64,000 bases of DNA, taken from assembly GCA_902805475.1 (NCBI GenBank), contig CADCSX010000006.1:2294001-2358000 (forward strand), written 5' to 3'. The DNA is from Entonaema liquescens (lineage: Eukaryota > Ascomycota > Sordariomycetes > Xylariales > Xylariaceae). Below the pieces are notes generated by a model. The model was given only the letters and a program-made list of their open reading frames with translations, did no database searches and was not told the DNA's origin. A program made the position numbers and the translations under genes. This document shows, piece after piece, positions 49,363 to 60,565 of the stretch (position 1 is its first letter; every line of letters starts with the position of its first letter).

Positions 49363-51305
49363 TTACTCCGGCATGACAGGACACATTCCGCTTTCTTCGT
49401 GTCGCACGTCTGGTCGGTCTTTACTTACCATCGTACTGTTCTCAATCACGATGTTGGGGACATGTTTCCTCGGCACCCAGAAGAGCTGTACGATTCCAAT
49501 TACCGCAACGCCGGAGCAACTGAACCAAGCTGCTGCAGAACCGCCGGCGCTATAGATGATGCCCACCAGGGGTGGAGATAAGGTTCGAGCCAGACAGCAA
49601 GCGGACATGGCCAACCCGTTGACCTTCCCAAGTACTAGTGGAGACGGCGTGGCGTCTTTCAACAAGATGAGTGCACAGGGGATAACGATAATGCCGAAGA
49701 AGCTCTGTAGGATCATAGAGAGGTATATCCCAGGGGACACGAGCGAAGAGGGGAAAGCGGATAGGAAAGGCATAACTACATATGCCAGAGGGTAAAAGAT
49801 GATGCTGAGGAGAAAGGATTTCCAGACTCCGACCTTGTCCACGAAAATCGGGAATATGAACCCCTGGATGAACAGGCCGAGGATTCCGTTTACCGACAAG
49901 TAGATCCCTACGTCGTGGACGGTGTACCCCAGGCCACCGATCAAATCAAGTTGACCCGGAGCGGCCGCCGGCCTGTCTAGGAGATGCGTAGGTAAGAGGG
50001 TGTTGAATGCCATCTGATGGTATGAAACCAGGACAAGCGCGACGGCGACCATGATGATGGTATAATTAAAGGCTCGGCCGTCGAACACATCGTTTTGCTT
50101 CGGGGTGCTAGGAATGAGTTTGATCGACTGCACGGTTCCGAACGACGATCTCCTCAGGTCGAAGTTCTGCTCAACTGGTACCGGGAGACTTTCCTCGATG
50201 AACACCGGTCTGTCACTCGCGGCACAGGAGTGGCTCCGGGCAGATGATCTCCGGTTCTTGGGTCGGGTGTACAGCGGCGTATGCTCGTCGATGATGTCGT
50301 CATCATCTTCGAACACGGTGTCGTGAGCGGTCTTTCCACCCCGCGGGTTGGTCTCCTCGAGGAACAGCACTCCCTGTATGATAGCCAACACAATGACGAT
50401 AACCGACACGAGGTTCGGCAGTAAGTAGGGGTACCTTCCGAAGATCCCATCAGCAGGGAAGAGTGAAGGATAGAATATCGCCGGTTGAGCTAGAAACCCT
50501 CCCATGGCGGAACCCAGGATGCCGCCCAGGGTCCAAACGAAGGGTTGAGTGGCGTAAGCTTTTGGCTCGTGCTCCGGCACCTTGACCATTTCCGCGACCA
50601 TCGTCTGCATCACCTATAGTCGGTGCAAGCAAGTAATCAGTATCAAATTACTCGAGTAGCCATTTTTAAAAGGCGCGGATTAAATCCATCATCTTGCGAA
50701 ATAATTCCAAACAGTCCGGATATATCTAATTCGAAAAAGGAAAAAAACAAAGAAAGAAAGAAAAAAAAAGCTTCACTTACAGCAACATTCCCATTCAGAG
50801 CCCCGCCGATAAACCTAGCCAATAGCGCGACCCAGTACTCGGTGGCCAGCCCGAAGATGAGGCTCGAAACGGCGACGCCCCCGAGCCCGAACAGGACGAC
50901 CGGCTTCCTGCCGTACTTGTCCGAGAGCGCGCCCCAGCCGATCGCCGTCAGGGCCTCGGCGACGGCGTACGCCGACACCAGGAGGCCCGCGTAGAAGGAC
51001 GCGTCGGTGTCGTCGCCGCCGTGGAGGTCCTGCACCATCACGTACGTGTACGCCAGGATGGAGTTGAAGGCGATGGGTTCGGAGAACCGACATATTGCTG
51101 TTTTGGGTGTGCCCGGTCAGGAATTTTCTTCTTTTTTTTTTCGTTTTTCATTTTGAAAGAAGAGGAAGAAGAAAAATAATAATAGTATGAAAGAGACGAA
51201 TGAGAGAAGACTCGATGAAGTATGATTGGGTTACGCACCAAGGATAGTAAGTTGCTTGGTAGGAAAGGCGTGTGAAGACGAATCCTGCGCCCGATCCGAA
51301 GGCAT
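49363..51305 (-). CDS. Major facilitator superfamily transporter (DHA1-like)
   Basis: Exons 51305-51239, 51097-50781 and 50613-49363 give 544 aa. The first exon (MPSDRAQDSS, with KQLTIL just before the splice) joins in phase 1 to ICRFSEPIAF, and the second joins in phase 0 to complete GNVAVMQTMVAEM. The MFS cytosolic loop motif is present as GALSDKYGRKP after the second helix. Twelve helices are expected, with a hydrophilic central loop of about 90 residues rich in Asp, Glu and Ser. The layout fits fungal drug/H+ antiporter-like MFS proteins; the substrate is unknown. The 141- and 167-nt introns are long for this window and contain poly-pyrimidine tracts. Confidence 0.88.
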
Positions 51306-52297
51306 GATCTCCGTCTAGTATAACGTTCTAGACCTTTTTTTTTTTTTTTTTTCCTTTTCGTCACTTGCTTATTTGATGCTAGCCGTAAGAGAAGATGATG
51401 TTGTCCAATTGGGTAGAATTTCAGACTTTAGGGGTTTTTCTTCTTCCTACTACCACCTCTAGTAGATCCTGTGGTTGGAGAAGATTGCTGATCGCACCTA
51501 GCTTGAAGAAGGGTAGGTTAGGTAGCTCTGGAGAGGTATGCTCTGCTCTGTTTTGTTTCGTTGCTGTGCGGGGAAGAAGGCGGCCGCTTTTGCGAGGTCG
51601 GCCTGACGGGGGACCGCTTCGTCGTCGATCACTGACGGATTTTTGGAGTTTACTCGGCAGAACATCCTTGCAGATATATATAGGTATTTACCTATCTACC
51701 TACCTAAGCTACTATGAGTCGGGTGTGAACTTACTATTATGTCGGACAAGATTGTGGTGTGGAACCCTTACGAAGTTGAATAACAGGTAGAAGCTCAAGT
51801 TATAGATTGTAGATAGATGACAGCCCCTTATTGAAGTATAACTTGATGTATTAGATCATATCTGCTAATTGGTGAGCATCTAGGTCTGTGCACTGCTTTC
51901 CGTGAACTACCCCTTTTATCTTTAATAGCTGGTAAGGTATGAACAATAGACCTTCAGGTCTCACTTCTCCGCATTAATAAGTCTTCTAGTTTCATGTAAA
52001 ATATAGGTAATCATGAGTAAAGAGACATAAATGTAGTAGGGTATATATTTTTTGGTATCTACGCCTTTTATAACACAACATTATCATTAGTCTTTCCCCC
52101 TATATTCGTACAATCGCGACTCGGAAACAGTCAGCGCCAGGAATTCATCTAGATACGCGTGAAGAATAATGTATCGCCAATGATAACAAAACCAAACCTA
52201 TCTTACAGGACGCTCAAACATGCGATGTTGACGTCGTAACCGGCGGTGTTATGCCGTGTACCCACTCCCCCCTTTTTCTCGGGTTTGTTCGGACTTA
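51306..52297. other. Intergenic, no gene seen
   Basis: Upstream region of the MFS transporter, starting with a T18 run within 50 bp of the start codon. TACC/TAGG words occur near 51690-51705. No coding region was supported. Confidence 0.5.
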
Positions 52298-54917
52298 TCA
52301 TTGGACAAGCGGGCCGATGACAATATCCTTGACAGGACTGAAGACGCTCTTGACATCGACATTATCCCTATAAGGGTTTCTTAGTTAGCTTTCTCTATCG
52401 ATGTTCAAAGGTTTGCGGCAAGCAGCGTCAGAAGTATAACTCACCAATCATCATCCTGACCGAAACTGTCCAAGTGGTTGAGATACATGTTCCCGTTCTC
52501 ACTGTCACCGAGTCGCACGAAATGGAACGAGATGTGGTTCTTATCCAGTTTTCGGTCCCGCAGTAGCTCGTTCAGCCGCTGTATCGGCCGTTGGATGCGG
52601 TAGGAGAGTTCCTGATCATGGCCCCAGTCGCCGTCGGTAAAAACGTATATGCTTGTTGGCTTCCTCGCTTTAAAGTTGAAGTTGATGCCGAACTTCCTGA
52701 GCGGTAGGTGGGGGATAATCACATCGTCGACAAGGTGCCCAAAACCAAGCTCCATAAGCCCGGGTTCGCGACGGTATTGGTGATGTGCCACTATCTCGGC
52801 TAGCTTTTTCATTCGACGTCTGCGATGTAGGCATTTCGGGTTGGACGCGAAGGAAAGCTCTACATTGTTTCCTTCTAGTTGTCTAACCGCATAAAGAAGT
52901 GCGAGAGATGCCTTCTCAACCGATTGGGCGTGCTTCTCCATCATTGTGGAGTCGTCGAGGAAGCAGATATGATGTCGGTCGGGTACGTTAGCTTTGAGAT
53001 CGCTTATGAGCTCTTGGATCTCTATATCGATGGAAGCACGCGGCCTCCTAGAGATAAACTTAGAGATAGATTGTAACCTATCTGTGTTCTCTCCTAGCGC
53101 TGCCAGGCAAAGTCCTCGTTCGTGTCCCATCGCCGACGAGCCTGAGGCTGGTGTATGAGGTGGTGTGAGTTGACTGTCATCGATTGGAATGTCGAAAATC
53201 TCATTGAACTTGTATATCAATTTCTTGGCGTCATAGCGGTCATTGTGGTTGGGTAACATCATGTACTGCTCAATCATGTCAATGACACGGGGCGTTATAT
53301 TATCCCCGACGGTTCGACAATGTTCACGGATGCTTGTATGCATTTCATCAACCACGGGCAAACGGCGTACGCCATCGTGGAAGCAAGCCTCGTAATCACT
53401 TCCACGGAATGCCTTAAAGGTTTGGTGATAGGCTTTTCGTTGATCGTAGTATTTTGCTTTCTCGTCGGGGCCACCCTTTACCCATGCGCAAGCGTCACTC
53501 AAAACGGCCCCGAAGGAGAATATGTCGGCTTTGGTGCTGATCATGTTTGGTGCGTTCTCCCGGTAGGAGGAGGTGTGACTGCATTCGGGCGAACCTATAC
53601 TGTGTTAGAATGTGAGAAGAGAACGTGGCGTGAGGAGGAGGTACTATATAGCTGGTTTCCAAGATTATCCAGACCCATTGCCTCACTGCTGTTTGCTCTA
53701 GACTTTCTGACATGCGTGAATAGTCCGAAATCTGCGATCTTGGGGACGAAGTCATAGCGCGAGCCTGAGCGACCCTTGAAAAGCAGGATGTTCGCAGGTT
53801 TAATGTCTTCGTGGATCCTAAAGAGACCATGTCAATTCTCGCCCTAACACAGACCAGGTTCAATACACAGTTGGGGGGGGGAAATACCCATTAACATCAT
53901 CTTCGTCAACGTTCATCATTAGATGATGGATGCGACCCAGACCCCCGAGACACTGTGGTATTAAGCTTTTCCAGAACTTTTCGATTTCAGCACCCTGTGG
54001 GTGGCGGCGCTCCTTGAGTAGACCAGCTAGATCTCCTTTATCGGCACGCTCGAGGATAATGTTATATGTGCCGTTTTGCTGGAATGAGCCATAGTACGTG
54101 ATGATATTCGGGGAGGGCGAGTTTTTAAGCATACGCAAAGCTTTGACTTCGTTGATATATAACTTCTCGAACTTTCGACTATGATACGTCTTGAGCACAA
54201 ATATATCCTGATCTGGCCGACCCCGCTCGTTCTGGTGAAATTGAAACCGAAGAGATTATCAGCTACGCAAAATCTAACATATTTTGGGGGTTGTTATGGG
54301 TGAATAAGTACCTTACGAGCGAGTAAATTACATGAATCGTCGATTTTTATCATCTGAACAATCGCTGCGTCCCCTTGGGAGATTAGGGCGACCTTGTCGA
54401 TGGGCAGCACCACGTTATCATCAAGGCAATGATCATCCAGATTAGCATCACTAAAGATGAAGGGGAAGAAAGTCCATTGGTATTGCCAGATCAACTTAAA
54501 TAGATAAGTATAAATGGGAGCTTCGGGCCATTCCACCGGATGTTGCTTTAGTGGTAACTTGCTGTCAGTCAGACCATGTTTGGTGAAATTCTCCAAGTGG
54601 CCAACGGCGTTGCAGTACACGAGAATCGAAAAGGTGCGAAGATAGTGCTGGCGTATGTTTTCAATGTCGAAAGTTAGGGTGCTGTTGGAAGCCTTTAGGA
54701 CCAGGCTTACTTTATTCTTGGTCCAGTACTCGCGTAGGACATCAGAGGGGATGAAGCTGGTGTCATTGTCCGAGGCATCCAGCCCAACAAATCGTCTCTT
54801 CCTCTTTTCTATATATCTGCAAAATTCGGTAATTGGTGCCGGGTCGTGGTTGGGATCGTTTGTGATAACCTTTCTTGTCAAATTCTTCTGTGCGCGACCT
54901 TTCTTACCTCGCGCCAT
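52298..54917 (-). CDS. Protein kinase fused to a von Willebrand A-like domain
   Basis: Five exons, 54917-54312, 54231-53888, 53817-53645, 53594-52445 and 52367-52298, give 780 aa with all phases consistent. Residues 1-170 are the N-terminal extension seen in many fungal kinases (KHGLTDSKLPL, QWTFFPF). The kinase domain spans about 175-490. It has a degenerate Gly loop (ISQGDAAIV), a VLK lysine at 216, the catalytic loop HEDIKPAN at 319-326 (HED instead of HRD, Asp kept), DFG at 346-348 and SPECS at the start of the P+1 region. After a Pro/Thr linker, residues 580-765 resemble a vWA fold. It has HICFLDDSTMM, close to the MIDAS DxSxS, a helical segment, and IYVFTDGDWG. The true stop lies beyond a last small exon. 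The role is unknown; signalling is inferred from the kinase. The ATG at 54917 gives MARGKKGRA. Confidence 0.8.
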
Positions 54918-55889
54918 GGATATAATATAGTCTTTAAAGAAGAGCACAAGGAGGCGGCTACCGTTGGTAGAATATCGAAGTTTAATATATATATATTTTT
55001 CTAATATTAGGTAAAGTTGACATACAGAGTGTCCAACAACTTTCAGGAAAGGAATTGGAATGGGTAGTTGTGGGGGTTTATAAGAAAATAAGACGGGACC
55101 AGGCGTTCATAGAGGGTAAGATCCAAACCACTTAAGCACCACCGACAAGGGCCGACAAGGGAGGCAGCAAAAGGCACACAACGAGGCAACAAGGCCATAG
55201 CTCCACCGGTCTATACCTCGGGGGGCCTGGTTCGGGAGTCATGACTTTCACTTCGTGTGCGATGCCACCAACACCGGCCTTCAAACATTAGCTGACCGTC
55301 GCCTATCGGGGCTGTGTTTCCCCTTTTCGGAGTTGTCAGCAAGTTCTACGGTTCGCGAACCATCTGCAATGGAACGCGGGAAACAGCTGAAAGAAAGAAC
55401 CCCGCCAAAGAAATCAGACAATTCGATTTGGGGGCTGCAACAACGGACCCCAATATGTCCCTTGCAGTAAATAATAACATATTTTTTAATAGGTAGGTAC
55501 CTAACTAGTTAGATAGTGTTCAGCTTCATCATTAATTGTACTAAGTAGGAGTGAACAGCTGTAATACCTAGCTCATTTAATAGTTCTCACTTAAGAACTA
55601 TCAGCACAGCTCTTCACACCCCTATCGAAGCCCCTGGATTTTACTGCTAAGTCATTGGGTACCTGTCGATTTGGAGCCCGTTGACCTTGCATGCTAGCAG
55701 TCTTTTTCAAATGCGTCATTAACATATCATAGCTACATGCTAGGTATAAGATACCACATTAACAAAACAATTCATAACAAATGTTAGGCACATACATTCA
55801 TACTTGAAATTGAATCTTATCTCTTCATCTAAGAGGGTTATATATAATAATTATCTGGAATTGGATGCTTGGTATGTACGAATATTCCT
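54918..55889. other. Intergenic, no gene seen
   Basis: Spacer between the kinase-vWA gene start and the 3' end of the CorA-like gene. It has a TA-rich run near 54982-54998 and GTAGGTACCTAAC at 55491-55506. No coding region was supported. Confidence 0.5.
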
Positions 55890-57977
55890 TCACGGACTCC
55901 TTTCTTTATTCTTCGTAGATGGTTCTTCTGTTAAGGGTAATAATGGTTTTTTCTTTCCTTGCTGCCTTTTCCTTCTCATATAAATGAATAGTAAAGACCA
56001 AGATATTAGAATAATGGCCATCATAGGTATGGAAACGGAGAAGAATAGCTTTAAGGCATTCTGCCGAATGACCCAGTCCGACCCCAAGGTACCATCGTCG
56101 TCCCAATGGAATACGCCGCTACTGAATAGGGTCTGTCTTAAAGTCAGAAAACGTTGATTAAACCGCGGAGTCCAGTTCCGTACAGCTATAAAGGTTCCTG
56201 GGAGGAAGATGAGTGTAAATATTGTAATCACGTGCATCGACAGCGTCTCCTGCTCTGTTCGGATGGCGATGTCTTCCATTCTATTCGAGGATATATTTGC
56301 GCTACTTGCGAAGTACTCGGATACCTTTTCGCTCTTATACTGTAAGAGAGTGGTAAACTGTTTGCTACGTTAGCCTGGATCTTTTATATCGGATGGGGAT
56401 ACTGTTTTTTTTTCGGCGCATATGACATACCATCGCCTTATCATTTTCCAATGCCTGAGATAATGCCTGTAAGCGACCATAATGTATATCAAGTTCCCTC
56501 TTGGTACTCCGTATTTTAGCGAAGAAGACAGCTAGGTCATTCTCGTAAACCCCTTTCTCCATGTAAGTCGTAAAGCCGTATGACTTAATAACTGAGTGGT
56601 AATGTTCTTCAATGGCTTCGAGCACCCCTTTATTCTGTTCAAGGACCACTAATGCTCTCTCCAGCTCTATTGATAACTGGCTCATATTCTGATATTTCCT
56701 GAAAGGAAATTCTTTCTCGAGATCAGAAAGCTTGTCGCCTTCTTCTTCTTCCTCCTCCTCCTCCTCCTCTTCTTGCAATTCTGCTGTGTCGTCGGCTCCT
56801 TTTTCTTCATCAGCATTAGGGGTACTCTGCTTTGAAGTCCAGAAACCCGCCGGATGGTTTTGAACGGATTAAATGAAGTTTCACGAATCGTCCATCTTCG
56901 AGGATTGCTGAATATACTGGGTGATTGACCTTGCGAGCCAAACGTATTGGTGTTTCTTGTCGACTGCGCTATCTCGATCTCTACTGGCGCGGTCACCTCA
57001 TCAACTGGCGCTATCTTCCCTTCGACGGAGTTGGAATTGATCGTGTCTTCGATGCATTCGATGTATTCTGCCCAATTCTCAGAGCACCAATCAATCATAA
57101 TCATATGCACCTCAAGGGCAGCGATGAATGATGCCTCAGGGCCAGTAATAGCCGTCGCCTTTAGACGCCTTTGATCTTTCATGGCAAACAATATGCGCTT
57201 CGCCATTACTGTGTTCCCTTTCAGGACAATCCAAAGACTACGTCCATTCGTAACGTCAAAGGAGTAGTAGAGGGCAACTTGGCGTAAGGGCCATTGATTC
57301 TTTTCCATACTATCGCTCGCTCTCTCGACAGATAGGAGGTTGAAAGCATGTTGAATTTGCATACCGGACCGTCTAAGTCGTGGCACTGAAAACTCTGGAC
57401 TATTCTCTTCAAGATAATTTTCATGCCTGAAGGTTGCATGTGCAACCGGTCGTTCGCGGAGACAGAAAGTTAAAGCAAAGTCTAAGAAATACGGCATTAC
57501 TTGATAATATGTGAGCAAAAGCTTGAATTGCTCTTTGCTGCACCCCAAGGCTCCCCGAGCTGATTTGGATTGGAGAAATCTATCCTACACATCAGCTCAA
57601 AGTATCAACTATTGGTCGCAGTTTTCTTACACCATTCGCCAAAGGGGTGTGCCATCTTCTTCGTCGATGTGACTACTAAGTTGATCAAGTGTTTCGAAGG
57701 GGGTTGACTTATGAAATTCTTTTCATTCGTTAGCATATGTCTTTAAACCTATCTTAGCCATAAACGGTAACATACCATCATCGTCTTCGTATAGTTCGAC
57801 GAAACGCAACGAGCGAAAGTCAGGATGAAACAACCCTCTAACATTCAGTTTTCCGTGGTAAGACTCGAGCGTGTGACGATATGCTTCTGTTCGGACAAGA
57901 TTTGTAGGATACTTAGAAGCATTGTCCTTAGATGCCTCAAATTTCATCTCATCGTTGGTTACATATTCGGTTGCCAT
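55890..57977 (-). CDS. CorA-like domain membrane protein (frame change in acidic linker)
   Basis: The exons found are 57977-57776, 57718-57631, 57579 to about 56840, about 56835-56431, 56339-56184 and 56132-55890. The first three, from ATG at 57977, give a family-typical start ending LWRMVFLQSKSARGALGCSKEQ. Next is the block QVMPYFLDFALTF, then SWALYYSFDV-like sequence and EVHMIMIDWCSENW. A Glu-rich stretch and a coiled coil (LERALVVLEQNKGVLEAIEEHY) lead to IAIRTEQETLSMHVITIF. Two membrane helices follow, with LIFLPGTFIATLFSSGVF across the last intron and ALKLFFSVSIPMMAIILI. The order matches fungal CorA-like proteins; ion transport is not proven. Between 56815 and 56860 the frame changes without a usable intron (see findings). 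The last intron is 51 nt, a multiple of three and open in frame. Confidence 0.75.
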
Positions 57978-59082
57978 GATGAGTTGGACAGTTTGCCTAT
58001 GAGAAAAATACACTGTAGACTTAATGTTAAATAGAAGTTCTGTCCTGGATTAGAGAGGGGTAGGGGTGCTCATGTAGACCCCTATATAAGCGTAGCTTGC
58101 CGCATCGGAGCCCTCTGTAAGACCCTGTGCCACTTCAGCAATAACAAAGTCAAGACAACCTTTCTACTCCAAGATAAACGAATTGAATGTTAAAATTCAT
58201 ACAATTCGTAATATGGTAGTACAGTCTCAGCTAAGATTAACATTTTATGAAACACGCAATTGTATAATTTATCCACTTTCAATTGTTTCTACAAGGCGTT
58301 TTCTTTCCCCCCCTTTTTTTTTTTTTTCTATTATGTATGATTTCTTCTTTACCCTTTACCAGCTGAGTTCTCCCGACCCATGGTCGTCATCTTCATTTTC
58401 AAAATCACATGCAAGCCAATCAATCCCACACGTTATCCTCGTCCCTCGCATAACGAAGTTGCTCGTATATATGTTCTTTTTCTTCCTACACACTTTCATA
58501 AGTAATTAGCGCCCAAAGCCATGATTCGATAACGTACCAAACTGAGCTTTCGTGGAATTCTAAACCAATAAACCGCTTCGCCTTCAGCTGAGGCCTATAC
58601 GGGCCTAGTTAGCCTAGTCTCCCCGATACAGATAGCCTCTCTTGTCCAAAATTGGCATCTTACATGAACTGAAATTTCTCTGTTGAACAATCTTCTCAAG
58701 TAAGCCCTGAGGTCCTCTGGTCGAAGCCGGTACGTTGAGACCGTATCTTTCACAGCCATGATTCGCTTATATTGGGATAGGCTGTAGGCGATCTAAAGGG
58801 GCGAGGCGTTTAATCCGTAATGTTTCGCCCCCAAAATCTGCCTTTCCATATCGCAATGCCCCGGCCCATATAAAGACATATTCCAAATGAGGCTCTGCTA
58901 TGTACTATTCCATCATTAGGAATAATACTCGAGTGTGGGACACTATAATATCACAACCCCTCATCGGAAGCCACTAGGATAGAATCTATTGGTTGGATAC
59001 GGGTGATGCATTGTCTTACATGCGTGACGAACAGTGCCACATCAGCCCTCCACCCGTAAAGGAGACATCATTCAGCCCATGT

Positions 59083-59088
59083 TATAAA
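59083..59088 (+). promoter_or_regulatory. TATA box of the 5S rRNA relic
   Basis: TATAAA begins 29 bp upstream of the first base of the 5S-like sequence. This is the position of the upstream TATA element needed by dispersed 5S genes in Neurospora and related fungi (established knowledge). Confidence 0.6.
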
Positions 59089-59111
59089 TGTGTAAAACGG
59101 CAAAAATTATC

Positions 59112-59183
59112 ACGTACGACCATAGGATCCGGAGAACTCGGGATCCCGTCCGCTCTCCCTTTAGATATGCCCGGTGTTGTACG
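59112..59183 (+). pseudogene. 5S rRNA pseudogene with internal deletion
   Basis: The first half matches filamentous-fungal 5S rRNA: a start close to ACATACGACCATA, then AACTCGGGATCCCGTCCGC and CTCTCCC, then AGATATGCC. The sequence then jumps to GGTGTTGTACG, the 3' end, followed by TTTTT. Total length is 72 nt instead of about 119, so roughly 47 nt covering much of the internal control region and helices IV-V are missing. Both strands of helix I remain complementary. The changed base near the 5' end (G for A) is matched by C for T near the 3' end. A TATA box at -29 and a terminator are kept. Confidence 0.85.
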
Positions 59184-60565
59184 TTTTTGCCCTTTATCTT
59201 TTTTGCTCCTGAGCCCCCCTCTTTTAAACGCGCGCTCTGGGCTGGAGGCTCTCTAGGTAGGTATAGTATGATGTACCTAAGGTAGGGTGGGAGGCGGCTG
59301 ATTCTGTTGGAACACATGGCTGTACATCATACCCCTATTTGGATATAAGTATGGTGTTATTGCGCCACGACCAACCAAGGCCCCGGACCTAGGCCTATAA
59401 TCAGCCCGCAGGTCGCCTCAAAGGCGGGATTCCCGGAAAGGCACATGGAACGGCTAGTTACCTATGCAAGACATAGGCACACAAAATCTGAGGGGAGATT
59501 TCAAGGTCAAAGAGATAAAATAAGCCGAATCAATATTTCCTCGATACGGGCTCAGTTTCACTGCGCCCTGGGCTTAATTAGAGATATCACAAAGTTATTT
59601 TTATGGGATGATTGGCATAACTATTAGGCATACCTAGAAAAAGGTCCGATAAGAAGCATTCATAGCAACAGCACCGCGTTCTTTATTTGAAGCAGTGGAC
59701 TAGAACGAGCAAAAAAGAAAAAGCTGCTATGGTTACTTCTCAATATTATGTCCAAGTTCGAAGTAAACCTGTGTGCATTAAGGCCTTCCCCAGTTATGAG
59801 TGGCATATGCATATGTGAAATACATGTCTTGTCAGTGTCACTAAGCAAGGCGCTATTATCTTATGAAAACTATAGTATTTGCTATTATTTAGAACCACCT
59901 ATATATCGAAGGTGTAATATCGTTAAGGGGTTCTAGAGGAATAGGGGTTGGGAACATTATACGATATTTAACAATCCGACTTTACACTTTCAAATCTTTC
60001 ACCAATGTCTTTGTGAGTTTAATGAGCAAAATATGGGATTACCTATACTAAAGATAATCTACTCAAAAATTTTAGACAATACCTAAAAGCAATGAGAATT
60101 CTCGTCGTTATCCTAAAAAGAGTCGACATCCCTGCTCTTCTACGGAAACAAGAGAAAGATCAACATAGACTGGAAGGATTTGCCATGGCTGATTATTCCA
60201 AAGTCATTGACAGACGTGTGTAGAGAAAGATGGCAATGAAAAGTATAGGACTTTATTTGCACTATAATCCTTTCACTAACACTTACTTTAAACATGTCAA
60301 ACAAACCGTTGGATTCCTTGTTAGGCATCATAGTACTATCCGTACCTTAGGTAGGTAGGTACCCAAGGTGGATGAGGGCGCGACGAGCCGTGTCTTAGGT
60401 ATGTGTTGATACTGCAAGGAACGCCAACTTGCATGGCCCCTCTACCTGCTCGAAGATATAAACCACCAACTTAATACGTCAACACTGCAATCGGTGCTTA
60501 CATTCTCTAATGAGTTGAGGTTAAATGTTATCAAATTCAAGCTTCTTCCACAAATTAAATATAGA

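Larger units (their letters stand above)
57978..60565. other. Intergenic holding a 5S rRNA relic
   Basis: A 2.6 kb spacer between the divergent CorA-like and aldehyde dehydrogenase genes. It holds the 5S rRNA pseudogene at 59112-59183. GGTAGGTAGGTACC occurs near 60348-60361. No protein gene was supported; the frame at 58183-58509 is T-rich and lacks any family resemblance. Confidence 0.5.

Noticed and set aside
58183..58509. 108-aa plus-strand ORF
   Set aside because: Dominated by a T run read as Phe; no coding features.
60494..60565. Earlier ATG for the aldehyde dehydrogenase
   Set aside because: The added 24 residues do not resemble the family, while the ATG at 60566 gives a normal-length N terminus.
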